Of a DNA stretch of 64,000 bases, positions 7,971 to 18,093 are shown piece after piece. The position numbers and the translations under genes were made by a program. This stretch comes from an uncultured Litoreibacter sp. (GTDB lineage: Bacteria > Pseudomonadota > Alphaproteobacteria > Rhodobacterales > Rhodobacteraceae): NCBI GenBank assembly GCA_947501685.1, contig CANMWQ010000003.1:248001-312000 (forward strand), given 5' to 3'. How positions within the stretch are numbered: the first letter of the stretch is position 1; every line of letters begins with the position of its first letter. Under the pieces are notes generated by a model. The model ran no database searches, was not told the DNA's origin, and saw nothing but the letters and a program-made list of their open reading frames with translations.

Positions 7971-9884
7971 ATGGCCAAGAAATCCGACATCAAGGCTCCT
8001 GCCTCCTCCATGCGGCGCGGCGGCGCGGGCAAGATTTTTGTCTGGATTATCCTGGTGTTGTTGATCCTTGGTCTTGCGGGCTTTGGCGCGAATGGCATCG
8101 GCGGGTCGATCTCTTCTGTGGGTAGCGTTGGTAAGACCGAAATCGCGGTCACCGACTATCAGCGCGCCTTGCAGCAAGAGCTGTCTTTCGAGACGCGTCG
8201 CCGGGGGCAGGCTGTCACCATGCAGCAAGCCCGGCTTGAAGGGCTGGACCGGCGCGTGCTTGAGCGTCTCGCGGGCGGCGCCGCTTTGGAAGAAGAAGCG
8301 CGTATTGTGGGCCTGTCTGTCGGCAATGACGAAGTGGCCGCCCAGCTACGCGGTGTCCCTGCGTTCCAAGGCACGGATGGCCAGTTCAACCGTGAGAATT
8401 ACGAATTTGCCCTGCGCCAGAACGGCACGCGGGCGTCCGAGTTTGAAGATCAGCTGCGCGTCACCGCCGCACGGGATCTTTTGCAGCAGGCCGTCACCGG
8501 CGGGCTGACTGTGCCGGAGACCTATGCGCAGACCGTCTATGGCTTTTTGCAGGAACGCCGCTCGTTCCGGTGGGCGTTGGTGAATGACACGATGCTTGAA
8601 GGCGAGGCGCCGGAGCCCACGGAGGCCGAGCTGGCCAGTTTTCACGAGGCCCGCCCGGAGCTTTTCCGCACTCCAGAGCTGCGCAAGCTGACTTATGCGT
8701 GGCTGACCCCGGATATGTTGCTCGACACGATCGAGGTGGATGAGGACGAGTTGCAGCGGCTTTATGACGAGCGGGCCGAGCAGTATATTCGCCCTGCCCG
8801 CCGCCTGATTGAGCGGCTCGGCTTTGCCGATATGGAGGCCGCCGCGCAGGCCAAAGCGCAGATCGAGGCGAGCGAGACCAGTTTCGATGCGCTGATTGAA
8901 GAACGCGGCTTGACCTTGCAGGACGTTGATCAGGGCGAGGTGTCGCGCGACGATCTCGACGCCGACGTGGCCGACGCTGTCTTCGCGCTAACGGAGCCGG
9001 GCATCTCCGAGCCCGTGCAAACCAGTCTTGGGCCGGTGCTCTACCGCATCAACGCAGTTTTGCAGGCGACTGAGGTGACGTTTCAGGATGCGCGCGACGA
9101 TCTGCTGGCGGAATTCACATCCGACCGCGCGCGGCGGGTGATCGAGGACGAGATCATCGCGGTGGACGACCTGCTTGTTGGCGGGGCCACACTTGAGGAG
9201 CTGGCGGATGAGACGCCGATGGACGTGGGCAATTTGGATTTCACCGCCGAGACCGCAGACGGGATCGCGCGCTATCAGGAGTTCCGCGAGGAGGCCGCGC
9301 GTCTGACCGTTGGCGATTTCCCCGAAGTCCGTGAGCTGAGCGATGGCGGCATTTTTGCCGTACGCCTTGAAGAGATCGTGCCCCCCGCCCTGCCCCCGCT
9401 GGCCGATATTCGCGACGCGGTCACCGAGGCGTGGCAGACAGATCAACGCGCGCAGCGTTTGGCAGATCTGGGCGCGGAGCTTGCGGCTCAAATCGAGAAC
9501 GGCACCCGCATGGCCTCCCTTGATCTGGCGGCTCGGGCAGAACGTGACATGAGCCGCACCGATTTCATTGAAGATGCGCCGCTGGGGATGATGGCGGAGG
9601 TCTTTGACCTCGACGCGCCACAGGCCGTTGCGTTTGTGCAATCGCCCGACGGCGTCTCTGCTGTGGTGCAGCTGCTTGATATTTCTCCCCCCGATCTCAG
9701 CACCGATCAGGCCCGCGCCGTCACAGCGCAGCTGAACGGTGTGGCCAGCGAAGGCTTGGCGGCGGACGTCTTTGAGGTGTTTGGCCGCGCGGTGCAGGCG
9801 CGGCACGGGCTGAGCCTTGATCAAACCGCTGTCAACGCCGTGCTGACGCAGTTTGGCGGCGGCGGTCAGCACGGCGGCTCGTAG
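7971..9884 (+). CDS. ppiD: PpiD/SurA-like peptidyl-prolyl cis-trans isomerase, membrane-anchored
   Basis: Periplasmic folding factor tethered to the inner membrane. A short basic N-terminus is followed by one transmembrane helix (about residues 23-43, IFVWIILVLLILGLAGFG), then a SurA_N-like chaperone region to about residue 210. A divergent parvulin-type rotamase domain follows at about 260-370, and a long C-terminal chaperone region is rich in Glu/Asp/Ala. Length (637) is usual for alphaproteobacterial PpiD. It ends 6 bp before trpE, the order seen in many Rhodobacterales (from memory), so trpE transcription may depend on this gene's promoter. Confidence 0.92.
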   Translation: MAKKSDIKAPASSMRRGGAGKIFVWIILVLLILGLAGFGANGIGGSISSVGSVGKTEIAVTDYQRALQQELSFETRRRGQAVTMQQARLEGLDRRVLERLAGGAALEEEARIVGLSVGNDEVAAQLRGVPAFQGTDGQFNRENYEFALRQNGTRASEFEDQLRVTAARDLLQQAVTGGLTVPETYAQTVYGFLQERRSFRWALVNDTMLEGEAPEPTEAELASFHEARPELFRTPELRKLTYAWLTPDMLLDTIEVDEDELQRLYDERAEQYIRPARRLIERLGFADMEAAAQAKAQIEASETSFDALIEERGLTLQDVDQGEVSRDDLDADVADAVFALTEPGISEPVQTSLGPVLYRINAVLQATEVTFQDARDDLLAEFTSDRARRVIEDEIIAVDDLLVGGATLEELADETPMDVGNLDFTAETADGIARYQEFREEAARLTVGDFPEVRELSDGGIFAVRLEEIVPPALPPLADIRDAVTEAWQTDQRAQRLADLGAELAAQIENGTRMASLDLAARAERDMSRTDFIEDAPLGMMAEVFDLDAPQAVAFVQSPDGVSAVVQLLDISPPDLSTDQARAVTAQLNGVASEGLAADVFEVFGRAVQARHGLSLDQTAVNAVLTQFGGGGQHGGS

Positions 9885-9890
9885 GTCACC

Positions 9891-11402
9891 ATGGCACTGT
9901 CCCCCAGTTTTGACGCCTTTGCGGCAGGGTTTGAGGCGGGCGCCAACCAGCTGGTCTTTACCCGGCTGGCCGCAGATCTGGACACGCCGGTCTCGCTGAT
10001 GCTCAAGCTGGCGGACGCGCAGCCCGACAGCTTTATTCTCGAATCCGTCACTGGCGGGGAGGTGCGCGGACGCTATTCGATTATCGGGATGAAGCCCGAC
10101 CTGATCTGGCGCTGCCATGGCGAGACCTCCGAGTTGAACCGCAACGCACGGTTTGATCGCTCGGATTTTACTCCTTGCGACGCCAACCCGCTCAGCGCCA
10201 TTCGCGCACTTCTGGCCGAAAGCAAGATCGACATCCCCCCAGAGCTGCCCGCCGCCTCCGCAGGGCTATTTGGCTATCTGGGCTATGACATGATCCGGCT
10301 GGTGGAACATCTGCCGGATGTAAATAAGGACGTGCTGGGGCTGCCCGACGCGGTTCTGATGCGCCCCTCTGTTGTGGCTGTGCTGGACGGGGTCAAAGGC
10401 GAGGTGATCGTCTGTGCGCCCGCATGGGCCGGAAACGGGCTCAGTGCCAAGGCCGCCTACGCGCAGGCCGCCGAGCGGGTGATGGACGCTGTGCGCGACC
10501 TTGAACGCGCGCCTGCCTCGACAACCCACGATCTGGGCGAGGCCGTCAACGAGGATAACCCGGTCTCGAACTTCACCCATGACGGCTATCTTCAGGCGGT
10601 TGAGACGGCGAAAGACTATATCAAGGCGGGCGACATTTTTCAGGTGGTCCCGTCACAGCGTTGGACGCAGGATTTCAAGCTGCCGCCCTTCTCGCTATAC
10701 CGCGCGTTGCGCCGCACCAACCCCTCGCCCTTCATGTTCTATTTCAACCTCGAAGGCTTCCAGATTGTCGGTGCGAGCCCGGAAATTCTGGTGCGGGTCT
10801 TTGGCAATGAGGTCACGATCCGACCCATTGCAGGAACCCGCAAGCGTGGGGCCACGCCGCAGGAAGACAAGGCACTGGAAGAGGATTTGCTCTCTGACCA
10901 GAAAGAGCTGGCAGAGCATCTGATGCTGCTTGATCTGGGGCGCAACGACACGGGCAAGGTCTCCAAGATCGGGACGGTGCGGCCCACGGACAAGTTCATC
11001 ATCGAGCGCTATAGCCACGTGATGCATATTGTGTCCAATGTCGTGGGCGAGTTGTCAGACGAGCATGATGCGCTCTCCGCTTTGCTGTCGGGTCTGCCCG
11101 CTGGCACCGTGTCAGGCGCTCCCAAGGTCCGTGCGATGGAAATTATCGACGAATTGGAGCCCGAAAAGCGCGGCGTGTACGGCGGTGGCTGCGGGTATTT
11201 CAGCGCAAATGGCGATATGGATATGTGCATCGCGCTGCGCACGGCAGTGGTCAAAGACCAAAAGCTCTACACCCAAGCGGGCGGCGGCGTGGTCTATGAC
11301 AGCGACCCGCAGGCAGAGTTCGAGGAAACCGTGAACAAGGCGAAAGCCATCCGCATGGCCGCCATTGAGGCGGGCCTCTTCGGGCGGCCCGGCAACGCCT
11401 AA
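9891..11402 (+). CDS. trpE: Anthranilate synthase component I
   Basis: Makes anthranilate from chorismate using ammonia delivered by TrpG. The 503-residue protein has the N-terminal LESVTGGEVRGRYSIIGMKP segment (tryptophan feedback-binding LES motif) and the catalytic half with YLQAVETAKDYIKAGDIFQVVPSQR, IAGTRKRGATPQEDKALEEDLL, LDLGRNDTGKVS, SHVMHIVSNVVGEL and GTVSGAPKVRAMEIIDELEP. There is no leader peptide or attenuator, because the gene starts 6 bp after ppiD. It is separated from trpGDC by a convergent gene, with which its stop codon overlaps by 4 bp. Confidence 0.97.
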   Translation: MALSPSFDAFAAGFEAGANQLVFTRLAADLDTPVSLMLKLADAQPDSFILESVTGGEVRGRYSIIGMKPDLIWRCHGETSELNRNARFDRSDFTPCDANPLSAIRALLAESKIDIPPELPAASAGLFGYLGYDMIRLVEHLPDVNKDVLGLPDAVLMRPSVVAVLDGVKGEVIVCAPAWAGNGLSAKAAYAQAAERVMDAVRDLERAPASTTHDLGEAVNEDNPVSNFTHDGYLQAVETAKDYIKAGDIFQVVPSQRWTQDFKLPPFSLYRALRRTNPSPFMFYFNLEGFQIVGASPEILVRVFGNEVTIRPIAGTRKRGATPQEDKALEEDLLSDQKELAEHLMLLDLGRNDTGKVSKIGTVRPTDKFIIERYSHVMHIVSNVVGELSDEHDALSALLSGLPAGTVSGAPKVRAMEIIDELEPEKRGVYGGGCGYFSANGDMDMCIALRTAVVKDQKLYTQAGGGVVYDSDPQAEFEETVNKAKAIRMAAIEAGLFGRPGNA

Positions 11403-12988
11403 CCTGCCACGTCATTCAGCATAATTTTCGAGACCGGAACGACGCTGATATCGGCGGCTTTATCATCCAAAGCCCATTCGACCAGCGCTTGCACCGTGTC
11501 AGGGTAGGCACGCCCCATCACCACAACAGAGCCGTCCTGCGCTGCCGAAAACGCGGCGCGGCCAAGGTAGCGCTTGATCTTGGGGGCCGTCTCCAGATCA
11601 CCGTCCAGCAGGCGGAACACGGTGGCTGCGGCGATGTTCTGACGCCGTGCCGTTTGCTGCGCAGTGTTAAGCCCGCGGTCATAGGTCACCAGCCCGTGGC
11701 CGGTTTGGGACAGTTCCGCCAGCACCTGCTTCAGCAGGTCGCGGTTTGACTGGATACGCGCATCAAGCGGGTCAAGCACGGCAACGGCCTCTTCCAACAC
11801 CCCCCAATAGCCTTCCATGGCAACGGCAATATCCGTGGGCTCTGCCGATTCCGGCAGGTCATTGACCATCGCCAAGACCTCAATACCCGCCGCGCGGTAG
11901 GTTGCGGCAGCGTCTTTGGCACCCGGCTGGGAGGGATCAATTGCCACGGAGAACGGCAGCTCCAGCTGCGCCAACTCGTCCGCGGGCACCCCGTCTGCGC
12001 CTGTGTGGATCAAAACGACGCCAACCAACGCGTTTGCATCACTCACGTCCACATCCGCTGCGAAGGCCTGCAACGCACCAAGGCCGCTCGTGTCCACCGA
12101 AGCCTCCTCAGAGCTCTGCGCTTCGGGAGCTGTCGCATCGGGATCTGTCGTGTCGGGGTCTGTCGTGTCAGGGGTTCTAAGCGACGGCAGGCGGTTGACC
12201 ACCACGCCCGTTGCCTGATTTTCGGTGTTCGGCACCTGCAAAACGATGGGCCTGTTTGATGAGGTTTCTGTTACGGCATCTTCCGTGGCGATCTCTGTTT
12301 CCTGTATCTCGTCTTCCGGAGTGGCGTTGTCGAAGGTTGGAAAAATAATCCGAGGCTTGGCGGCTTCCTGCGTGGGGGTCTCGTTGAACTCGCTCGCGTT
12401 CTGTTCTGGCTCTTGCCACGCCGGGACGTCCAACTCGGCGACTTCCAGAGGCTGTTCAGGGGCGGTGCCAGCGGCGGGGGTCGTCTCCGTTTCTGGTTGG
12501 GCCAAGGCAATCGGCGCGTCTGCGTTGTCGCTTGAGGCGGCAGCAGCGCTTGGTGCGGAAGCCGTGTCGCTTTGCTCTGGCACCAGCGGCTCTTGCGGCG
12601 CTTGTGCGGTCAAAATGGGCGTTACCGGGTCATCGGGGTTTTCGGGTCGGGTAAACTCGACCTCTTGCTCCAACGGAGCTTCGATCAGGGCCGACGACGA
12701 TGGCAGGGTGGGCTTTGCGTCGGCAATCACCGTTGTTTCCACCGGAATGCTTTGAATCGGCACGCTCAGCGCCACGTCAGGTGCGGTGGATTGAACGCTG
12801 GGAGCTTCGGTTTGCTCGACCGGTGCGGGAGTTGGTGCCGGACTTGGGGCGACTGAGGTCTCCCCCGCCCCGGACACGGTCGACTTGGTCTTCTCGCCCG
12901 CCGCTGGCGTGTAAAGCGACAGCACAGACAATAGAGCCGTCCCGCCAACCGCGCCCCACACCATTCCAGATAAAATGCCTTTGGCCAT
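11399..12988 (-). CDS. Divergent polysaccharide deacetylase (YibQ/DUF610 family) with long disordered linker
   Basis: A membrane-anchored protein of 529 residues. Residues 1-30 are a transmembrane anchor ([20 protein letters not shown]). Residues about 35-305 are a low-complexity, Pro/Ala/Glu/Thr-rich region likely to be disordered, including a [14 protein letters not shown] repeat. The C-terminal 220 residues form the YibQ-type divergent deacetylase domain ([48 protein letters not shown]). The catalytic state is uncertain because this family often lacks the metal ligands of true NodB deacetylases. I chose the ATG at 12988, with GAGG eight bases upstream; a GTG three codons earlier is possible. 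It is oriented against trpE and trpG. Confidence 0.85.
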   Translation of the reverse strand: MAKGILSGMVWGAVGGTALLSVLSLYTPAAGEKTKSTVSGAGETSVAPSPAPTPAPVEQTEAPSVQSTAPDVALSVPIQSIPVETTVIADAKPTLPSSSALIEAPLEQEVEFTRPENPDDPVTPILTAQAPQEPLVPEQSDTASAPSAAAASSDNADAPIALAQPETETTPAAGTAPEQPLEVAELDVPAWQEPEQNASEFNETPTQEAAKPRIIFPTFDNATPEDEIQETEIATEDAVTETSSNRPIVLQVPNTENQATGVVVNRLPSLRTPDTTDPDTTDPDATAPEAQSSEEASVDTSGLGALQAFAADVDVSDANALVGVVLIHTGADGVPADELAQLELPFSVAIDPSQPGAKDAAATYRAAGIEVLAMVNDLPESAEPTDIAVAMEGYWGVLEEAVAVLDPLDARIQSNRDLLKQVLAELSQTGHGLVTYDRGLNTAQQTARRQNIAAATVFRLLDGDLETAPKIKRYLGRAAFSAAQDGSVVVMGRAYPDTVQALVEWALDDKAADISVVPVSKIMLNDVAG

Positions 12989-13167
12989 GTCCTGCACCTC
13001 GTTTTGACGTGTGTTCCCACGTTCCTATTGCGCGCCTTTTTTCGGGGATAGCCTCGTTGAGTGGCCTTGACCCCGGCGCGTCGCTCTGTCCATTTATACA
13101 GCGACAGGATTGGTGCAGGAAGCCTTTTCGCAACAAACAGGCCAATGCACGCCAAAGTGAGACTTTC

Positions 13168-13749
13168 ATGCTGCTTTTGATCGATAATTACGACAGCTTT
13201 ACCTATAATCTTGTCCACTATCTGGGCGAGCTTGGGGCCGAAATTGTGGTGCGCCGCAACGACGCGCTGGACGTGCAAGAGGCCATGGCGCTGCGCCCCT
13301 CGGGCATCGTGCTCAGCCCCGGTCCATGCGACCCTGCACAAGCGGGTATTTGCCTCGCCATGGTCGCGGCTGCCGCTGAGACGAACATGCCGCTGCTGGG
13401 CGTCTGCCTGGGTCATCAGGCCATTGGCGAGGCCTTTGGCGGCAAGGTCGAGCGGCACAGCGAAATCGTGCATGGCAAAATGGGCCGCATGAAACACAAA
13501 AATATCAGCCTTTTCAAAGGCTTGCCGCAGGGATTTGAAGCAACGCGCTATCATTCCTTGGTGGTGGATCGCGCGAGTTTACCAGACAGCCTGCAGATCA
13601 CCGCAGAGCTGGAGGACGGCACGATTATGGGGCTGCAACACCGCGAGAAACCTATCCACGGCGTGCAGTTTCACCCCGAAAGCATCGCCTCCGAGCATGG
13701 CCATGCCTTGCTGCAAAACTTCCTCGATTGCGTAAAGGTTCCCGCATGA
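13168..13749 (+). CDS. trpG: Anthranilate synthase component II (glutamine amidotransferase)
   Basis: Supplies ammonia to TrpE. A class I amidotransferase of 193 residues beginning [20 protein letters not shown]. The oxyanion loop is [13 protein letters not shown], the nucleophile is Cys in [13 protein letters not shown], and the catalytic His/Glu are in [14 protein letters not shown]. An open frame extends upstream without a start of better quality; the family N-terminus fixes the ATG at 13168. First gene of trpGDC-moaC-moeA, with overlapping ATGA to trpD. Confidence 0.97.
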   Translation: MLLLIDNYDSFTYNLVHYLGELGAEIVVRRNDALDVQEAMALRPSGIVLSPGPCDPAQAGICLAMVAAAAETNMPLLGVCLGHQAIGEAFGGKVERHSEIVHGKMGRMKHKNISLFKGLPQGFEATRYHSLVVDRASLPDSLQITAELEDGTIMGLQHREKPIHGVQFHPESIASEHGHALLQNFLDCVKVPA

Positions 13750-14765
13750 GCGACATGATGAAACCCCTGATATACGCAGCCTCCGAGGGGCCTCTGAGCC
13801 GCGCGCAGGCCGAAGCGGCATTTGAGGCGCTGTTTGACGGCACGGCCACCCCGTCGCAGATGGGCGGATTGTTGATGGCGCTGCGGGCGCGGGGCGAAAG
13901 TGTCTCCGAATATGCCGCTGCTGCTGCCGTCATGCGCGCCAAATGCAATGCCGTTGCCGCCCCTGACGGGGCCATGGATATTGTGGGCACAGGCGGCGAT
14001 GCGATGGGGACGCTGAACATCTCCACCGCGACCGCTTTTGTGACCGCCGGCGCGGGCGTGGTCGTGGCCAAGCATGGCAACCGCAACCTCAGCTCGAAAT
14101 CCGGGGCCGCCGACGCGCTGGGCGTCATGGGCATCAATGTCATGGTCGGAGTGGAGGTGGTTGAGCGCGCCATCAGCGAGATCGGCATCGGCTTCATGAT
14201 GGCCCCGATGCATCACCCGGCGATCAAGCATGTGATGCCGGTGCGCCAGGAATTGGGCTGCAAAACGATCTTCAACATTCTGGGCCCATTGACCAACCCC
14301 GCAGGGGTCAAACGGCAACTGACCGGGGCCTTCGCGCCGGATCTGATCTTCCCGATGGCAGAAACCCTGCAATCGCTGGGCTCGGAGAAAGCCTGGCTTG
14401 TCCATGGCTCGGACGGCACCGACGAGATCTCCATTTCCGGCCCCACTGCCGTGGCCGCCCTTGAGAATGGCAAGATCGTTGCGCGCGAGATCCACCCCGA
14501 AAATGCCGGGCTCGCCCCACGTAAATTTGCGGAGATCCTGGGCGGCACGCCTGAGGAAAACGGCCAAGCCTTCGCAGCCCTTCTGGACGGTCAGCCGAGC
14601 GCCTACCGGGACGCGGTTTTGCTCAACACCGCTGCCGCATTGATGGTAGCTGATAGGGCGAGCTCTTTGACGCAAGGCGTTGAAATGGCACGTGAAAGCA
14701 TTGACAGCGGTGCGGCCAAAGCAAAAGTCACCGCGTTGGCCAAGCTGACTTCGGAGGCCGCATGA
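13746..14765 (+). CDS. trpD: Anthranilate phosphoribosyltransferase
   Basis: Transfers phosphoribose to anthranilate. The 339-residue protein shows the PRPP/Mg motif [20 protein letters not shown], the [21 protein letters not shown] block (anthranilate binding) and [11 protein letters not shown], all in family order. The start codon overlaps the trpG stop as ATGA, indicating translational coupling; trpC starts in the same way. Confidence 0.97.
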   Translation: MSDMMKPLIYAASEGPLSRAQAEAAFEALFDGTATPSQMGGLLMALRARGESVSEYAAAAAVMRAKCNAVAAPDGAMDIVGTGGDAMGTLNISTATAFVTAGAGVVVAKHGNRNLSSKSGAADALGVMGINVMVGVEVVERAISEIGIGFMMAPMHHPAIKHVMPVRQELGCKTIFNILGPLTNPAGVKRQLTGAFAPDLIFPMAETLQSLGSEKAWLVHGSDGTDEISISGPTAVAALENGKIVAREIHPENAGLAPRKFAEILGGTPEENGQAFAALLDGQPSAYRDAVLLNTAAALMVADRASSLTQGVEMARESIDSGAAKAKVTALAKLTSEAA

Positions 14766-15577
14766 GCACACCGACTATTCTCGAAAAAATTAAGGCCTAC
14801 AAGCTGGAGCATATCGCCGCTTGTAAGGCGGAGCGTTCCTTTGAGGACGTCGCGGCTCAAGCCAACGCCATGCCGGAAACACGCGGCTTTTACACGCGCC
14901 TGCGCGAGGCCGCGACCACCGATTACGGCCTGATTGCAGAAATCAAGAAGGCCAGCCCCTCCAAGGGATTGATCCGGGCCGATTTCGACGTGCCCGCTTT
15001 GGCGCAGGCGTATAAGGCTGGTGGCGCGGCTTGTCTGTCGATCCTCACGGACGGCCCATCCTTTCAGGGCGATGACAGCTACCTGATGGCCGCCCGCGAG
15101 GAGGTGGACCTGCCGATCCTGCGCAAGGATTTCATGTATGACCCTTATCAGGTCGCCGAGGCCCGCGCGCTGGGCGCTGATTGCATCCTGATCATCATGG
15201 CTTCCGTGTCGGACGTCCAAGCCGCCGAGCTTGAAGCCGCCGCGCAGCAGTTCGACCTCGATGTTCTGGTCGAGGTTCACAACGCCGAAGAGCTGGAACG
15301 CGGCGCGCGGCTCGACAGCCCGATGCTGGGCATCAACAACCGTGACCTCAACACGTTTGACGTGACATTGGACACCACGCGGCAGCTCGCCAAACGGGTG
15401 CCCGCCGACAAAATGATTATTGCCGAAAGCGGACTGTTTGAGCCCTCCGATCTGGCCGATCTTGCGCAATATGGCGCGCGGGCGTTCTTGATTGGAGAAA
15501 GCCTTATGCGACAGGAAAACGTGACAGCAGCGACGCGTCACATCCTGAGCGAAAAACCATATAATAGAGGCATGTAG
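14762..15577 (+). CDS. trpC: Indole-3-glycerol phosphate synthase
   Basis: Closes the indole ring in tryptophan synthesis. A 271-residue TIM barrel with [15 protein letters not shown] (catalytic lysine), [66 protein letters not shown] and IIAESGLF, the complete family pattern. It overlaps trpD by ATGA. The next gene moaC begins at the base after its stop codon. TrpA, TrpB and TrpF are not in the window. Confidence 0.97.
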   Translation: MSTPTILEKIKAYKLEHIAACKAERSFEDVAAQANAMPETRGFYTRLREAATTDYGLIAEIKKASPSKGLIRADFDVPALAQAYKAGGAACLSILTDGPSFQGDDSYLMAAREEVDLPILRKDFMYDPYQVAEARALGADCILIIMASVSDVQAAELEAAAQQFDLDVLVEVHNAEELERGARLDSPMLGINNRDLNTFDVTLDTTRQLAKRVPADKMIIAESGLFEPSDLADLAQYGARAFLIGESLMRQENVTAATRHILSEKPYNRGM

Positions 15578-16051
15578 GTGGCGAACCTCACACATTTTGA
15601 CGGCAAGGGCGACGCCCATATGGTCGATGTCTCGGACAAGGATGTAACATCGCGCATTGCGGTGGCCTCCGGTGCCGTGCGGATGTTGCCAGAGACCCTC
15701 GCGCTTGTGACCGAAGGCACGGCCAAGAAAGGCGACGTGCTGGGCGTCGCGCGGCTGGCAGGCATCATGGGGGCCAAGAAATGCGCCGAGCTGATCCCGC
15801 TTTGCCACCCTCTACCGATCACCAAAGTCGCCGTGGAGCTGACCCCCGACGCGGCCCTGCCCGGAATTCGGATCGAGGCAACGGTCAAGACCACTGGGCA
15901 GACCGGCGTGGAGATGGAAGCGCTCACGGCAGTCTCCACCGCCGCGCTGACAGTTTATGACATGCTCAAGGCCGTCGAGAAAACGATGCAGATCACCGAC
16001 CTGAAAGTGGTGCTGAAAGATGGCGGCAAGTCGGGCCGTTTTGAGGCGTGA
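15578..16051 (+). CDS. moaC: Cyclic pyranopterin monophosphate synthase accessory protein MoaC
   Basis: Second step of molybdenum cofactor synthesis: forms cyclic pyranopterin monophosphate together with MoaA. The 157-residue protein has the family core [52 protein letters not shown] and the C-terminal [14 protein letters not shown]. It starts at GTG directly after the trpC stop, with AGAGG eight bases upstream inside trpC, so the start is well supported. Coupling with trpC and moeA places it in the trp-mo operon. Confidence 0.96.
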   Translation: MANLTHFDGKGDAHMVDVSDKDVTSRIAVASGAVRMLPETLALVTEGTAKKGDVLGVARLAGIMGAKKCAELIPLCHPLPITKVAVELTPDAALPGIRIEATVKTTGQTGVEMEALTAVSTAALTVYDMLKAVEKTMQITDLKVVLKDGGKSGRFEA

Positions 16052-17244
16052 CCGCCAAGTTTATCACCGTAGACGAGGCACTGGACGCGCTGTTCAAACT
16101 GGTGGACCCCCTGCCCTTTGAGACCGTGCCTCTGGCGCAGGCCGCAGGCCGCGTATTGGCGCAGGACGTGATAGCCAACCGCGCGCAACCGCCGTTTTCG
16201 GCCTCCGCCATGGATGGCTATGCGGTAGCGGGCGACGCGGCCTCAGGCGACCAGTTCACCGTCATTGGCGAGGCCGCGGCGGGCCATGCGTTTTCAGGCA
16301 GCGTCGGGCCGCAGCAGGCCGTGCGCATTTTCACCGGCGCGCCCGTTCCCGAAGGGGCCACACGGGTGATCATTCAGGAGGACGTCACACGCGATGGCGA
16401 CGTGATCACGCTGGGCGAGAGGCTCGACGCTGGCACCCATATTCGCCCCAAAGGCGGTGATTTCAACATCGGGGACGCTGTGTCCGCCCCGCGCGTGTTG
16501 CGGCCCGCCGATCTGGCGCTCCTGGCCTCCATGAACTGCGCGCAGGTGCCTGTGACCCACAAACCCACCGTCGTTTTGATCGCCACCGGAGACGAGCTGG
16601 TCATGCCCGGCGAGGCCCCGAAGGACGACCAGATCATTGCATCGAACACGTTCGGGCTGAAAGCCATGTTCGAGGCTGCCGGGGCCGCGGTGCGCATGTT
16701 GCCCATCGCCAAGGACACCGAAAACTCACTGGGTTTGGCGCTGGATCTGGCGCAAGGCGCGGACCTGATCGTCACCATTGGCGGCGCATCGGTGGGGGAT
16801 CATGACATTGTTGGCAAAGTGGCCGCGAACCAAGGCTTGGAACGCTCTTTCTACAAGGTCGCTATGCGTCCCGGAAAGCCACTGATGGCCGGGCGGATCG
16901 GGCAATCTGTTTTGGTGGGCTTGCCCGGAAATCCCGTGTCTTCAATGGTTTGCGGAGATATCTTCATCCTTCCGGTGCTGCAAAAAATGCTGGGCCTTGG
17001 GGCGCAACCCCGTGCTCGCGTCAGCGGCGCGCTGGCAAAGCCTTTGCCTAGGAACGGTCCGCGCGAGCATTACATGCGGGCGCGGTTTGACCCGCTCACG
17101 GGTTATATCAGCGCCTTTGACAGGCAAGACAGCTCCCTTCTGACGGTCCTGTCGGAGGCCAACGCGCTGATCGTGCGGCCGGCTCATGATCCGGAACGGG
17201 CTGTCGGCGACAGCGTGGATTATATCGTGCTTCACGCAACGTAA
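16048..17244 (+). CDS. moeA: Molybdopterin molybdenumtransferase
   Basis: Inserts molybdate into molybdopterin. The 398-residue protein starts at GTG overlapping the moaC stop (GTGA). Typical blocks are [75 protein letters not shown] (MoCF fold) and [28 protein letters not shown]. It ends 25 bp before the lexA operator. MoaA, Mog and the MoCo enzymes themselves are not in the window. Confidence 0.97.
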   Translation: MTAKFITVDEALDALFKLVDPLPFETVPLAQAAGRVLAQDVIANRAQPPFSASAMDGYAVAGDAASGDQFTVIGEAAAGHAFSGSVGPQQAVRIFTGAPVPEGATRVIIQEDVTRDGDVITLGERLDAGTHIRPKGGDFNIGDAVSAPRVLRPADLALLASMNCAQVPVTHKPTVVLIATGDELVMPGEAPKDDQIIASNTFGLKAMFEAAGAAVRMLPIAKDTENSLGLALDLAQGADLIVTIGGASVGDHDIVGKVAANQGLERSFYKVAMRPGKPLMAGRIGQSVLVGLPGNPVSSMVCGDIFILPVLQKMLGLGAQPRARVSGALAKPLPRNGPREHYMRARFDPLTGYISAFDRQDSSLLTVLSEANALIVRPAHDPERAVGDSVDYIVLHAT

Positions 17245-17269
17245 GACGGAACATGTTGACACAAAACAG

Positions 17270-17294
17270 GAACGTGGCTAGAACATCTGTGAAC
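17270..17294 (+). promoter_or_regulatory. LexA operator of lexA (SOS box, three GAAC repeats)
   Basis: GAAC at 17270-17273, 7 bases, GAAC at 17281-17284, 6 bases, GAAC at 17291-17294. GAAC-N7-GAAC (or GTTC-N7-GTTC) is the established LexA operator of alphaproteobacteria. The third repeat is extra. It lies 35 bp upstream of the lexA start codon, as expected for autoregulation. The same three-repeat layout recurs at 47524-47548. Confidence 0.9.
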
Positions 17295-17328
17295 AAATTG
17301 GCCTATGAGAGCAGAGGGAGCCTTACAG

Positions 17329-18045
17329 ATGCTGACGCAGAAACAGCTCGACCTTTTGAAATTCATCCATACACGGGTGCAGCGCGACGGGGTGACCCCC
17401 AGTTTTGACGAGATGAAGGACGCGCTTGATCTGCGCTCCAAATCCGGCATTCACCGTTTGATTACCGCTTTAGAGGAGCGCGGCTTCATTCAGCGCCTCG
17501 CCCATCGCGCGCGGGCCATTGAGATCGTCAAACTGCCCGACGCCATTGATGGCGGCGTGATCGCGAAGCCGATGGCCCAGCATGGCGGGTTCACCCCGAA
17601 AGTCATTGAGGGCGACCGCACGGACCCGCCCCGCTCCGCCATGCCGGTCTCCGACATCCATGCGATGGAGCTGCCTGTTATGGGCCGCATCGCAGCCGGC
17701 ACACCGATCGAGGCCATTAGCGAAGTGTCGAGCCAGGTCGCCGTGCCCGGCTCCATGCTGTCGGGCAATGGGCATCACTATGCGCTTGAGGTGCAGGGCG
17801 ACTCGATGATCGACGCCGGGATCAATGATGGCGACGTCGTGGTGATCCGTGAACAGACCACCGCTGAGAATGGCGATATCGTCGTGGCTCTGGTCGAGGA
17901 TGCGGAGGCCACGTTGAAGCGCTTCCGCCGCCACGGGTCTTCGATTGCGCTGGAGCCTGCGAACGTGAATTACGAGACGCGCGTGCTGCCTGATAACATG
18001 GTGAAAGTGCAGGGCCGTCTCGTGGGGCTGATCCGCTCTTATTGA
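17329..18045 (+). CDS. lexA: LexA repressor
   Basis: SOS-response repressor and self-cleaving serine protease. The 238-residue protein starts [20 protein letters not shown], preceded by GGGAG; an upstream ATG at 17305 lies inside the leader. The N-terminal winged helix contains [23 protein letters not shown]. The hinge [10 protein letters not shown] contains the Ala-Gly cleavage bond, the serine is in [10 protein letters not shown] and the lysine follows in [14 protein letters not shown]. It is preceded by its own operator and followed by a strong terminator, so it is probably a single-gene unit. Confidence 0.97.
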   Translation: MLTQKQLDLLKFIHTRVQRDGVTPSFDEMKDALDLRSKSGIHRLITALEERGFIQRLAHRARAIEIVKLPDAIDGGVIAKPMAQHGGFTPKVIEGDRTDPPRSAMPVSDIHAMELPVMGRIAAGTPIEAISEVSSQVAVPGSMLSGNGHHYALEVQGDSMIDAGINDGDVVVIREQTTAENGDIVVALVEDAEATLKRFRRHGSSIALEPANVNYETRVLPDNMVKVQGRLVGLIRSY

Positions 18046-18067
18046 GCGCCTGACCGCGCTGTAAAGG

Positions 18068-18089
18068 CCGCCCTCAGGGGCGGTTTTTT
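18068..18089 (+). terminator. Intrinsic terminator of lexA
   Basis: Perfect stem CCGCCC-TCAG-GGGCGG followed by six T residues, 22 bp after the lexA stop codon. Confidence 0.9.
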
Positions 18090-18093
18090 GCGT

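Noticed and set aside
12700-13167. Upstream extension of the trpG frame
   Set aside because: The extension overlaps the opposite-strand deacetylase, has no motif and no ribosome binding site. TrpG families begin [11 protein letters not shown] at 13168.
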